This document shows, piece after piece, positions 7,444-15,357 of a stretch of DNA of 64,000 nucleotides; position 1 is the stretch's first letter, and every line of letters begins with the position of its first letter. Below the pieces are notes generated by a model. That model made no database searches. It was not told the origin of the DNA and saw nothing but the letters and a program-made list of their open reading frames with translations. The translations under genes were made by a program, and so were the position numbers. The stretch is from NCBI GenBank assembly GCA_001915385.1, contig MNQK01000001.1:186001-250000 (forward strand), given 5' to 3'. This DNA is from Bacteroidales bacterium 52_46. GTDB taxonomy: Bacteria > Bacteroidota > Bacteroidia > Bacteroidales > Muribaculaceae.

Positions 7444-10383
7444 ATGAATAAAGCTTTGAAAATTGCTTTCTCTCTTATGCTGCTTCCGGGTGGCTTCACT
7501 GCCTATTCGGCTACGGAATATCTCCACTCGCCAGCAACGCAGTGGAAAATATGCCCGGCCGATGAGGTCAGGATTGATGAAATTACGAAGAACGGATATG
7601 ATGCGACCGGGTGGGTCGACGCCGTCGTTCCGGGCACAGCTTTCAATTCATTCGTTGTTGCCGGAATGGAAAAAGATCCGAATTTCGGTGACAATATCCA
7701 TTGTGTCGACCGAAAGAAATATGACCGTTCGATGGCCTACCGCACCAACTTCCGCATACCCGGCGAACTGAGCGGCAATCGTCTTTGGCTTAATTTTGAC
7801 GGTATAAACCGCCGCGGCACCGTTTATCTCAACGGGCGACAGCTCGGCGTGCTCGACGGGTGCATGCATCGCGGACGTTTCGACGTAACCGACATTGCCC
7901 TACGCGACGGCGACAACACTCTCGTCGTGGTTGTCGACATACCCCAACAACCTCTTGCCAATCAGGGAAGCCCCAATTACCTCTCATCGGCCGGATGGGA
8001 CTGGATGCCATACGTGCCCGGCCTCAACAGCGGTCTGACTGACAAGGTCTGGATTTCCGATTCGGGTGACGCCACAATCGTCGACCCGTGGATACGCACC
8101 GCCAAGCTCACGCCCTCGCACGACCGCGCCGAGCTGACCGTGGAAACCGGCGTGAAAAACTCCGGCAAGGAGAAAAAAAGATTTACCGTCAGGGGCACAA
8201 TCACTCCCGGCGACATCACTTTTGAAAAAGATGTCGAAGTGGAACCGGGCTACACATCTGTCGTCGAGTTCGACAAGCGCTATTACCCGCAGCTCACGAT
8301 TAAAAATCCCCGCCTATGGTGGCCAAACGGCTACGGCGAGCCCAACCTTTACACATGTCGTATTGAAGTTCTCTCCGACGGCGAGCCAAGTCAGGAACAG
8401 GAGGTGACATTCGGTATACGCAAATATTCCTACGACAAAAACGACGGAGTGCTCCACATCAAAATCAACGATACTCCCGTATTTGTGAAAGGTGGCAACT
8501 GGGGCATGAGCGAATATATGCTCCGTGCTCGCGGTCAGGAGGACTACGACACACGCATAGCGCTCCACAAGGAGATGAACTTCAATATGATACGCAACTG
8601 GCTCGGCTCCGTCACCGACGAAGAGTTCTATGACGCATGCGACCGCAACGGTATCATGGTATGGGATGATTTCTGGATTAACTCCAATCCTAATGTGCCG
8701 TACGACCTCAACACGTTCAACAACAACGTCATGGAGAAGATAAAACGGCTACGCAACCACGCTGCCATCGCCGTGTGGTGCGGCGACAACGAAGCACATC
8801 CGCAGCAGCCTATCGACGACTGGATGGCCACCGACATAGCGTATTTTGACGGCGGCGACCGCATGTACCAGCCGCGCTCGAATGCCGAAGGGCTGAGCGG
8901 CAGTGGTTCTTGGGGAGCTTTCGACCCGCGCCACTACTTCACCCCCTATCCCAACAGCTACGCCGGCAGCGACGGCTATGGCAGCTGGGGATTCCGCACC
9001 GAAATCGGTACAGCCGTAGTGCCCACGTATACCAGTCTCGTGAAATTCATGCCCGAAGACCATCTCTGGCCCATCGACGAGATGTGGAACAAACACTATT
9101 TCGGACAGAACGCTTTCAACGCCGACCCCGACGGCTATGTCAGAATGCTCACCGAAAACTGGGGAGCACCCGCCGATGCCGCCGACTTCTGCAAGAAAGG
9201 GCAGCTTCTCAACTACGAGTCAAACAAGGCAATGTATGAGGGCTGGATCGACCATATATGGGACGATGCTTCCGGTATAATGACATGGATGAGCCAGTCG
9301 GCATACCCCTCGATGGTATGGCAGACCTACGACTACTACTTCGACCCGACCGGAGCCTACTGGGGATGCAAGTCGGCGTGCGAACCGGTGCACATCTACT
9401 GGAACCCCGTCAGCAATGCAATCCGCGTTGCAAACACTACTGCCGACGGGCGCTATGACCTCACAGCCGAAGCCCGCGTGTACAATCTCGACGGCAAGGA
9501 GGTAAAGCGATACACCAAGTCAGGAAAACTCAACTCTGCGCCCAACAAGGTGACCGACGCCTTCACCCTCGATTTCAACACCGACCGCGATACAATATCT
9601 CTCGGCAAGACCGTCACCGCCTCATCGACCAAAGAGGGTCAGCCCGGCGACGTAGCCGACGGCAACTCCTCCACCCGCTGGGCTGCCGAAAAGAATCCCG
9701 GCGAATGGATTACCATAGACCTCGGTGAAAAGATGAAAGTGGGCGGCGTGCGCCTCAACTGGGAGGCTGCCTACGCAAAAAAATACAAGGTGCAGGTAAG
9801 CGGCGACGGACACTGGTGGCGCGATGTCGTCAACGAAGTGAACGGCGAGCCCGGCATTGCCGAATACTTTTTCCACGAAGCCGATGCCCGCTACGTGCGC
9901 ATGCAGGGAGTGGAACTCGGCTCCGGCTACGGATATTCCCTTTGGGATTTTGACGTATACGGTCCCGAGAAGCCGTCGGAAGGTCTTGACGACACCCATT
10001 TCATCAACCTCCGACTGAAGGACAACAACGGCACTCTCATAAGCGAGAACAACTACTGGCGCGGACATGACCGCAAGAACTTCCAGGCTGTCAACACAAT
10101 GCCCAAAGCTACTCTCAAAGTCAAGGACAGCATGAAAATAGTTGATGGAAAGGCTGTAATTACCGCTGTAATCACCAATCCGCGCAACGCCCGTTCGGCC
10201 GCATTCGCCGTGCACGCCCAGCCGGTACGCAACAGCGACGGCGAACGCCTGCTTCCCGCCGTCGAGAGTGACAACTACTTCACCCTGATGCCCGGCCAAA
10301 GCAAGACCGTGACCTTCACATTCTCCCCCACCCTGCTCGATGACTCAGGCTACACAATGAATGTAGAAGCCTACAACAAGTGA
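7444..10383 (+). CDS. GH2 exo-beta-glucosaminidase-like enzyme with F5/8C (CBM32) domain
   Basis: A 979-residue secreted glycoside hydrolase of family 2 with a signal peptide (cleavage after about residue 21). The domains in order are: sugar-binding jelly roll ('LWLNFDGINRRGTVYLNGRQLG'), immunoglobulin-like domain, TIM barrel, and C-terminal beta-sandwiches. The acid/base region reads 'VWCGDNEAHP' (about residues 443-452) and the nucleophile region 'FRTEIGTA' (about 517-524). This pattern is closer to exo-beta-D-glucosaminidases (CsxA type) than to beta-galactosidases. A discoidin-like F5/8 type C domain (about 713-839, 'DVADGNSSTRWAAEKNPGEW') lies inside the C-terminal sandwich region. Substrate is inferred: chitosan oligomers or host glycans. 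Confidence 0.85.
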   Translation: MNKALKIAFSLMLLPGGFTAYSATEYLHSPATQWKICPADEVRIDEITKNGYDATGWVDAVVPGTAFNSFVVAGMEKDPNFGDNIHCVDRKKYDRSMAYRTNFRIPGELSGNRLWLNFDGINRRGTVYLNGRQLGVLDGCMHRGRFDVTDIALRDGDNTLVVVVDIPQQPLANQGSPNYLSSAGWDWMPYVPGLNSGLTDKVWISDSGDATIVDPWIRTAKLTPSHDRAELTVETGVKNSGKEKKRFTVRGTITPGDITFEKDVEVEPGYTSVVEFDKRYYPQLTIKNPRLWWPNGYGEPNLYTCRIEVLSDGEPSQEQEVTFGIRKYSYDKNDGVLHIKINDTPVFVKGGNWGMSEYMLRARGQEDYDTRIALHKEMNFNMIRNWLGSVTDEEFYDACDRNGIMVWDDFWINSNPNVPYDLNTFNNNVMEKIKRLRNHAAIAVWCGDNEAHPQQPIDDWMATDIAYFDGGDRMYQPRSNAEGLSGSGSWGAFDPRHYFTPYPNSYAGSDGYGSWGFRTEIGTAVVPTYTSLVKFMPEDHLWPIDEMWNKHYFGQNAFNADPDGYVRMLTENWGAPADAADFCKKGQLLNYESNKAMYEGWIDHIWDDASGIMTWMSQSAYPSMVWQTYDYYFDPTGAYWGCKSACEPVHIYWNPVSNAIRVANTTADGRYDLTAEARVYNLDGKEVKRYTKSGKLNSAPNKVTDAFTLDFNTDRDTISLGKTVTASSTKEGQPGDVADGNSSTRWAAEKNPGEWITIDLGEKMKVGGVRLNWEAAYAKKYKVQVSGDGHWWRDVVNEVNGEPGIAEYFFHEADARYVRMQGVELGSGYGYSLWDFDVYGPEKPSEGLDDTHFINLRLKDNNGTLISENNYWRGHDRKNFQAVNTMPKATLKVKDSMKIVDGKAVITAVITNPRNARSAAFAVHAQPVRNSDGERLLPAVESDNYFTLMPGQSKTVTFTFSPTLLDDSGYTMNVEAYNK

Positions 10384-10450
10384 AGAAACTATATTTAGCT
10401 TTAGTCCGGCAAATTGTAGAGAAGCGATTCATCGCTATTAATTAAGGATG

Positions 10451-10539
10451 AGCTGATAGGGGCGGGGGCGTCTCGCCCCCGTGGTAACTTCAGTGTATAT
10501 GAATAATACCACGGGGGCGAGACGCCCCCGCTATCAGCT
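10451..10539. repeat. Long GC-rich inverted repeat
   Basis: The arms 10451-10486 and 10507-10539 are reverse complements except for one 3-base insertion in the left arm, with a 20-base loop. Each arm also contains its own smaller palindrome (GGGGGCG...CGCCCCC). It sits between two convergent genes (GH2 and the MalS-like gene), where it could terminate both, but it is far larger than a normal terminator and lacks a T-run. A following segment (about 10545-10564) recurs near 57.4 and 60.5 kb. Confidence 0.8.
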
Positions 10540-10625
10540 TAAGAAAACAGCATTAAATCGCGTCCATACTAATTCGTTAGTATTTTATAAGTTCTAAACC
10601 ATCTCCTACTCTATCGACTTTATGA

Positions 10626-12332
10626 TTACTCCTGTCTCTTGAAGATGGCTATTTTGTTTTTATAGCGGGGGAAAGAGATGCTGTTGTTATGGACTGTGGC
10701 GGTTTGGCCGGTATATAGTTCGGTGACGTTTGTGCCGTCAGGGAAGATGTCGGCAACGGGAATTGGGCGCCCGTCGGCGGGACGCAGTTTTATCAGCAGA
10801 GTATCACCGTTGTCGGTGAAGCGGAGGCAGGTGTGGGTGTCGATGGTGCGCTGGCGGCCGGTGCCTATTGCGGGGTTGTCGCGGCGGATTTGGCCGAGGC
10901 AGCGGTAATGTGCGAGGAGCGTGCTGTCTATGTCGTTCCAGTTCATATCGGAGCGGAATGCCTGGTCAGCGTCGACGTTGAACCGTGCATCGCTCAGTTT
11001 GCGACCTGTCTCGTCGCCGTAGAATATTTGGGCTACGCCGGGCGCGAGGAGGAAGGTTGTGGCGCAGTCAATCATGTTGTCCATGTCGGCATCGCGGTGA
11101 TATGAGTTGTTCAGGTAGTTGAACGGGTGCCAGTCGTCATGTGCGGCGACACTGTCGGCGTATGCCTGCCAGGTATAGACAATTCCGTCGAGGTCGCCAT
11201 GCTTGGGAAAATAGAAATTGACCATGCTTGAAAAGCCTGCATCGGCGTAGTCGGGTTTATAGTCGATTGACGCACCGTCAAAGTCGCCGGTCATATAGAA
11301 GCGGTCGGTCCACTGCGCTGCAGGGTCGTCGGGATGGGCGGCACGCCATCGTGCAAGCGCATCATTGCATGCTTCGTCAAGTTCTTTCCAACGGTTGAGA
11401 TGCACGTTTTCGACGATGTCGCAACGGAAGCCATCGATACCGAACTCCTCGACCCACGATGAAATCCATGCCGTGAGATATTGCATCGGCGACCAGTCAC
11501 GGTCCTTGCGGTATTTACGTGCCGTAGGATTAACCCATGCGTCATTTTTCTTTCCCTCTCCTTTCCATTTTCGCCAAAGAAAATCGGGAATTGCGACAGC
11601 TTCGTCGCTTTCGTCCTTGAAATCGGGCATACCGTAAAGAGTGGCTTCAAGAGGATTGCTTTCGTCCCAGCCTTCGTCGGGCATGCGCACCCAGCCGCGG
11701 CCGTACCAACCGGTCCAGTTCAGACGGTTCTCATAAAACTTGTCGTAGCTCCACTCGCGGATATGCTGTGCCGCATGCTCCTCTGTAAGACCGGTATCGG
11801 CGAAACCGTATTGCACGGCATCGAGAAGCGTAGGGTAACCGGGGTCGTTGAGATTGGCGCCGAGCATCACGCGTATGCCTTGCGAATGAAGTGTGTCGAC
11901 AAGCTCACGGAACTCTTCCACGGTACCGTAATTTTTGTCAATCTGCGTATAGTCGAGAGGATAGTATCCGTGATAGCCGTAGTGGGGGAAATCGTTGACC
12001 GGTCCGCTGCCCGTCATCCACCCGTGGATTTGCTCATATACATCGATCATCCACACCACATCGACCCCGAGCTCGGTGAAATATCCCTCCCTGGCTTTGG
12101 CAAGCATGCCTTTGAAATCGCCGCCGTGGAATGTAGCGGCATTCAACCGCTCGCTGCCGTAATCGACGATACGGCCATAGTTGACATCGTTGGTGCTGTC
12201 GCCGTTGCAGAAACGGTCGGTAATAACAAAATAGACTGTCGCGTTGCCCCAGTCAAAATCCTTGCCGCGGGACTGTGCCACGACACTCATCACTAAACTC
12301 AAAACAGTTGTAAGCAGATATAACCTTTTCAT
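10626..12332 (-). CDS. MalS-like periplasmic GH13 protein with altered catalytic residues
   Basis: Resembles E. coli periplasmic alpha-amylase MalS along its length: 'DRFCNGDSTNDVNYGR', 'FHGGDFKGM', 'EQIHGWMTGSG', 'DFPHYGYHGYYPLD', 'LLAPGVAQIFYGDE'. A signal peptide ends near 'VMSVVAQS'. The GH13 motifs are changed: region I reads 'GANLND' instead of D-x-V-x-N-H; region II 'GFRCDIVENV' keeps the nucleophile Asp; region III 'MTGDFDG' has Asp where the acid/base Glu belongs; region IV 'YLNNSYHRD' lacks the usual H-D pair. Activity may therefore be lost or changed. The ATG at 12332 is chosen because a -7 box (12351-12358) lies just upstream and overlaps the longer alternative start (12353). Confidence 0.85.
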   Translation of the reverse strand: MKRLYLLTTVLSLVMSVVAQSRGKDFDWGNATVYFVITDRFCNGDSTNDVNYGRIVDYGSERLNAATFHGGDFKGMLAKAREGYFTELGVDVVWMIDVYEQIHGWMTGSGPVNDFPHYGYHGYYPLDYTQIDKNYGTVEEFRELVDTLHSQGIRVMLGANLNDPGYPTLLDAVQYGFADTGLTEEHAAQHIREWSYDKFYENRLNWTGWYGRGWVRMPDEGWDESNPLEATLYGMPDFKDESDEAVAIPDFLWRKWKGEGKKNDAWVNPTARKYRKDRDWSPMQYLTAWISSWVEEFGIDGFRCDIVENVHLNRWKELDEACNDALARWRAAHPDDPAAQWTDRFYMTGDFDGASIDYKPDYADAGFSSMVNFYFPKHGDLDGIVYTWQAYADSVAAHDDWHPFNYLNNSYHRDADMDNMIDCATTFLLAPGVAQIFYGDETGRKLSDARFNVDADQAFRSDMNWNDIDSTLLAHYRCLGQIRRDNPAIGTGRQRTIDTHTCLRFTDNGDTLLIKLRPADGRPIPVADIFPDGTNVTELYTGQTATVHNNSISFPRYKNKIAIFKRQE

Positions 12333-12350
12333 AACAAAATAATTTTTCCA

Positions 12351-12358
12351 CAAAATTA
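12351..12358 (-). promoter_or_regulatory. -7 promoter box for the MalS-like gene
   Basis: On the minus strand it reads TAATTTTG, matching the Bacteroidetes TAnnTTTG consensus. It places the transcription start just upstream of the ATG at 12332 and rules out the earlier in-frame ATG. Confidence 0.5.
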
Positions 12359-12404
12359 CCTTGTTACACCCGACGTGTCAATACTGATTTATAACCATTC
12401 GGAG

Positions 12405-13178
12405 TTACAGCAGTTTCATCGAGGTAGCCGCCATAACGGCTTCGACCGAGTTGCCGACGCTCAGTTTTTCAATTATATTCTGACGGTGGCGGCTGACGGT
12501 ATGTACACTGATGCCAAGTATATCGGCAATCTGCTTGCTCGGCTTTCCCTCCTTGATAAGGAGCAATATCTCCTTTTCGCGTTCGGTGAGGATACGCTCT
12601 TTCCTGTCGGAGAGCGACATGGTGATTATTTCTCCCGTAAGGTTATTTACGATACGCGGATTGATATCAATACCCGCTTCCTGAGAGGATGCCAGATCGT
12701 AGCAGCACATTATCAGCCATATTTTGCCGGCCGGCGAATGACGCAGTATCTGCACGCTGTTGTCAAGCACGATATACCGTCCGCTTCTGTCCATTATACG
12801 TATGCGGGAGGTCGCCTTATAGTGCAGTTTCTCTTCGGGGGAGAGCGCGTCGACAAACTTGAAATACTCGTATTCGAGCATGCGTTTCTCCACAAGGTCC
12901 TCGGGATGGAGGCGGTTGTAGATGATATCCTCGTCGCTTGAATCGACTTCCTGATAGAGCTGCGGCGCATCGGTCAGTCCCATCAGGGCGCCAAGCCGTC
13001 CCGCAAAGAGATAGCATCGGTCGCACGAAGCATCGGTGATGACCGAGCATGCCCCGTTGACACTGACATAGCCCTCGGCCAGCCGCCTGCATGCCGCTAC
13101 TTCGGCGGCATTGAGCAGCTCGCTGTCGAGCGCCTGCGAGTAATATATGCTGTTAATCTCTTTACGAAGTATGTCCAT
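12405..13178 (-). CDS. LuxR-family transcriptional regulator with PAS-like N-terminus
   Basis: A 257-residue regulator. The C-terminal 65 residues are a LuxR/GerE helix-turn-helix: 'LTEREKEILLLIKEGKPSKQ' followed by 'IADILGISVHTVSRHRQNII'. The N-terminal 190 residues look like a PAS-type sensor ('IYNRLHPEDLVEKRMLEYEYF' and a following beta-rich part), a common Bacteroidetes layout. No receiver domain with a phospho-acceptor Asp is seen. It starts 10 bases after the RSH gene on the same strand, so the two are probably co-transcribed, hinting at a link between (p)ppGpp metabolism and this regulator; this is inference. Confidence 0.85.
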   Translation of the reverse strand: MDILRKEINSIYYSQALDSELLNAAEVAACRRLAEGYVSVNGACSVITDASCDRCYLFAGRLGALMGLTDAPQLYQEVDSSDEDIIYNRLHPEDLVEKRMLEYEYFKFVDALSPEEKLHYKATSRIRIMDRSGRYIVLDNSVQILRHSPAGKIWLIMCCYDLASSQEAGIDINPRIVNNLTGEIITMSLSDRKERILTEREKEILLLIKEGKPSKQIADILGISVHTVSRHRQNIIEKLSVGNSVEAVMAATSMKLL

Positions 13179-13187
13179 AGATACGGG

Positions 13188-15092
13188 TTAACGCCGTGTG
13201 GCAGCGGCATCATCGTTGTCGAGGCGTTTCACTTCATCGACGCTCTCGATTGCCGATATATGGTTGATGATAGTTTTCAGTTCGGCGTATGAATGCACTC
13301 CGAAACGTATTTTGCTTACGACGATATTGCGCTCGGTGACGGAGTTGATTGATTCCATCGGGAGGCGGAATGTATTGGTGATGCAGTCGACTATATCAAT
13401 GAATAGATGGTTGCGGTCGACGGCACGCACTTTCAGCGTCACGGGATAAAGTTTATCGTCGGCCGTGAAATCGACCGGCACGACATCGTCGCCGTATGAC
13501 GACGCCATGCTTATAGCTACGCGGCAGTCACGTTTATGTACGGTGAGAGTGCCGGGGAGTACATGGTTGCGTATGCCGATTACCTCCTCTCCCGGTATGG
13601 GATTACATTCCGGACAGCAGTAATAGGCACCGCAGGGCACATTCTCCAGATAGCGGCGAATGGCCTTTTTTGCCTTGTAGGTGTGGGCATACTGTTCCCA
13701 GTCGCGCTCGGGATGCACGGCCTCGTCGGTGAAAATCTCCACGACGTCGCCGCGCCGCAATGCGGTGGTCACCGGCTCAAGGCGGCTGTTGATACGCGCA
13801 TACTTGGCATGGTCGCCAAGCTGCGTGTGCACCTCGTAGGCGAAATCAATCACCGTGGCGTTCTGCGGTAGTATTATCTTTTCGCCTTTGGGCGTGAACA
13901 CCTGTATGTCATCGTTGTAGAACGCTGTGACAATATCCTCCATGTAGCGTTCGTCATGGTTGGGATTGCTGATAGTGTCGTGGAGCACTTTGCGGAATTT
14001 GGATATCCACATCAAGATGTTCTCCTCGTTGCGCTCGGCCACGCACCCGAGCTGCGACTGACGTATCATCGCCTCGCTGCTGATATGCACCTCCTGCCAG
14101 CGGCCGAAGTCGGGAAGCAGCTTGGCGTGTATGCTCTGATAGCCGTTTTCCTTGGGCGAGTCGATATAGTTGCTCATGCTGCAGTGCTTCTCCTTGAAGC
14201 GGTCGGTCAATATGCAGTATATCTTCATCGCCATGACTTTCTCGCTCAGGTGGGTCTGATTCTCATCAAACACCACCTCCACGAAATGGCGGTATTTCAG
14301 GTGGTTGAAATCATCGCCGTATTTTCTCATCTTTCGCCACAGGCTGAAGGGACGGCGATAGTCCACATATACCCTGCCTTTGATGCCTGCCGCAGCGAGA
14401 GTTTCCTCTATCTGACGGCGGAATGTCTCGAGCTTCTCGCGGTTGGCTTCCACATGCCGTGCCAACAGTCCGGCAATCTCATCATATTCGTCGGGACAAC
14501 GGTAGCGGAACGAAAGATTCTCAAGTTCGGTCTTGATATTGTACAGGCCGAGGCGGTTGGCGAGCGGAGCGTAGAAATAGTCGGTCTCCCCGGCTATCTT
14601 CATCTGCTTTTCGGGCTTCATCGACGCGAGAGTGCGCATGTTGTGGAGACGGTCGGCGAGCTTCACGAGTATGGCGCGTATGTCATACTGCATGGAGTTG
14701 AGAAGTTGCCGGTAGTTGTCGAGCTGCTTCGACAACTCATAGTCATGAGTCGGTTTCTTGGTCACGACACGCACAAGAAACGCCACATCGTCACCGAAAC
14801 GCTCGCGTATATCATCAATGGTATAAGGGGTATCCTCGACCACATCATGCAGGAAACATGCTATCACCGGATTGGCGCCGAGCATCAGCTCCTCCGCCGC
14901 GATATTCGCCACGGCAATAGGGTGAAGTATGTACGGTTCGCCGGTCTTGCGTTTCTGCGGCGCATGTGCCTCACGTGCAAGTTCGAATGCAGCGCGTATG
15001 CGCGCCATCTCCTCGGCCGACACACGCTTCGCCATGACATCAAACACATGGGCGGCGCGCTCCTCGATTATTTCACTGTAGTCGTTCTGCAT
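13188..15092 (-). CDS. Long RSH protein, (p)ppGpp hydrolase with divergent synthetase domain
   Basis: A 634-residue RelA/SpoT homologue. The HD hydrolase domain is intact: H57, the H82-D83 pair in 'LHDVVEDT', and 'KLADRLHNMRTL'. A synthetase-like domain follows ('YRRPFSLWRKMRKYG', 'SPKENGYQSIHAKL'), then a TGS domain ('VFTPKGEKIILPQNATVIDFAYEVH') and a C-terminal ACT-like segment. In the synthetase domain the expected 'D-x-x-A-x-R' strand reads 'YRHFVEVVF', and the 'EVQIRT' motif reads 'EVHISS', so synthesis is probably weak or lost while hydrolysis should work. It is shorter than the usual 700-740 residues. Whether to call it rel or spoT cannot be settled here. Confidence 0.9.
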   Translation of the reverse strand: MQNDYSEIIEERAAHVFDVMAKRVSAEEMARIRAAFELAREAHAPQKRKTGEPYILHPIAVANIAAEELMLGANPVIACFLHDVVEDTPYTIDDIRERFGDDVAFLVRVVTKKPTHDYELSKQLDNYRQLLNSMQYDIRAILVKLADRLHNMRTLASMKPEKQMKIAGETDYFYAPLANRLGLYNIKTELENLSFRYRCPDEYDEIAGLLARHVEANREKLETFRRQIEETLAAAGIKGRVYVDYRRPFSLWRKMRKYGDDFNHLKYRHFVEVVFDENQTHLSEKVMAMKIYCILTDRFKEKHCSMSNYIDSPKENGYQSIHAKLLPDFGRWQEVHISSEAMIRQSQLGCVAERNEENILMWISKFRKVLHDTISNPNHDERYMEDIVTAFYNDDIQVFTPKGEKIILPQNATVIDFAYEVHTQLGDHAKYARINSRLEPVTTALRRGDVVEIFTDEAVHPERDWEQYAHTYKAKKAIRRYLENVPCGAYYCCPECNPIPGEEVIGIRNHVLPGTLTVHKRDCRVAISMASSYGDDVVPVDFTADDKLYPVTLKVRAVDRNHLFIDIVDCITNTFRLPMESINSVTERNIVVSKIRFGVHSYAELKTIINHISAIESVDEVKRLDNDDAAATRR

Positions 15093-15117
15093 GATATATA
15101 GCGGGTTGTTAAATGCC

Positions 15118-15125
15118 CAAAGTTA
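15118..15125 (-). promoter_or_regulatory. -7 promoter box for the RSH gene
   Basis: TAACTTTG on the minus strand matches the TAnnTTTG consensus and lies about 25 bases upstream of the RSH start codon. It is expected to drive the RSH-luxR pair. Confidence 0.5.
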
Positions 15126-15253
15126 CTAAATTATCTTTATATTATTTAACCAATTTTTCATTTTTTCATACGCGGAATACAGACATTCCTTACAATTGCA
15201 GAGAATGTGTTGTTTTCAGATTTATTTCATTCAAAATTTATTTCATTTTTTTA

Positions 15254-15261
15254 TAATTTTG
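15254..15261 (+). promoter_or_regulatory. -7 promoter box for the GH95 gene
   Basis: TAATTTTG on the plus strand matches the Bacteroidetes consensus and sits about 100 bases before the GH95 start, leaving a moderately long leader. No convincing -33 element was identified. The rest of the 15093-15357 spacer is plain AT-rich sequence. Confidence 0.4.
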
Positions 15262-15357
15262 CAATCGGATTTGAATCGTTGCGCAGATTGTGCGTACGGA
15301 TAATCTGACATTTTTAAGCCTAACTGATATTTACAAACCTAACAAACATATTTTCAA

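Noticed and set aside
11481..12296. Long plus-strand open frame opposite the MalS-like gene
   Set aside because: It is antisense to a clearly coding gene, has no family features and arises from the skewed codon use of the real gene.
13956..15101. A 381-codon plus-strand frame opposite the RSH gene
   Set aside because: Shadow of the RSH gene on the other strand; hydrophobic and His-rich composition typical of such shadows, with no recognisable domain.
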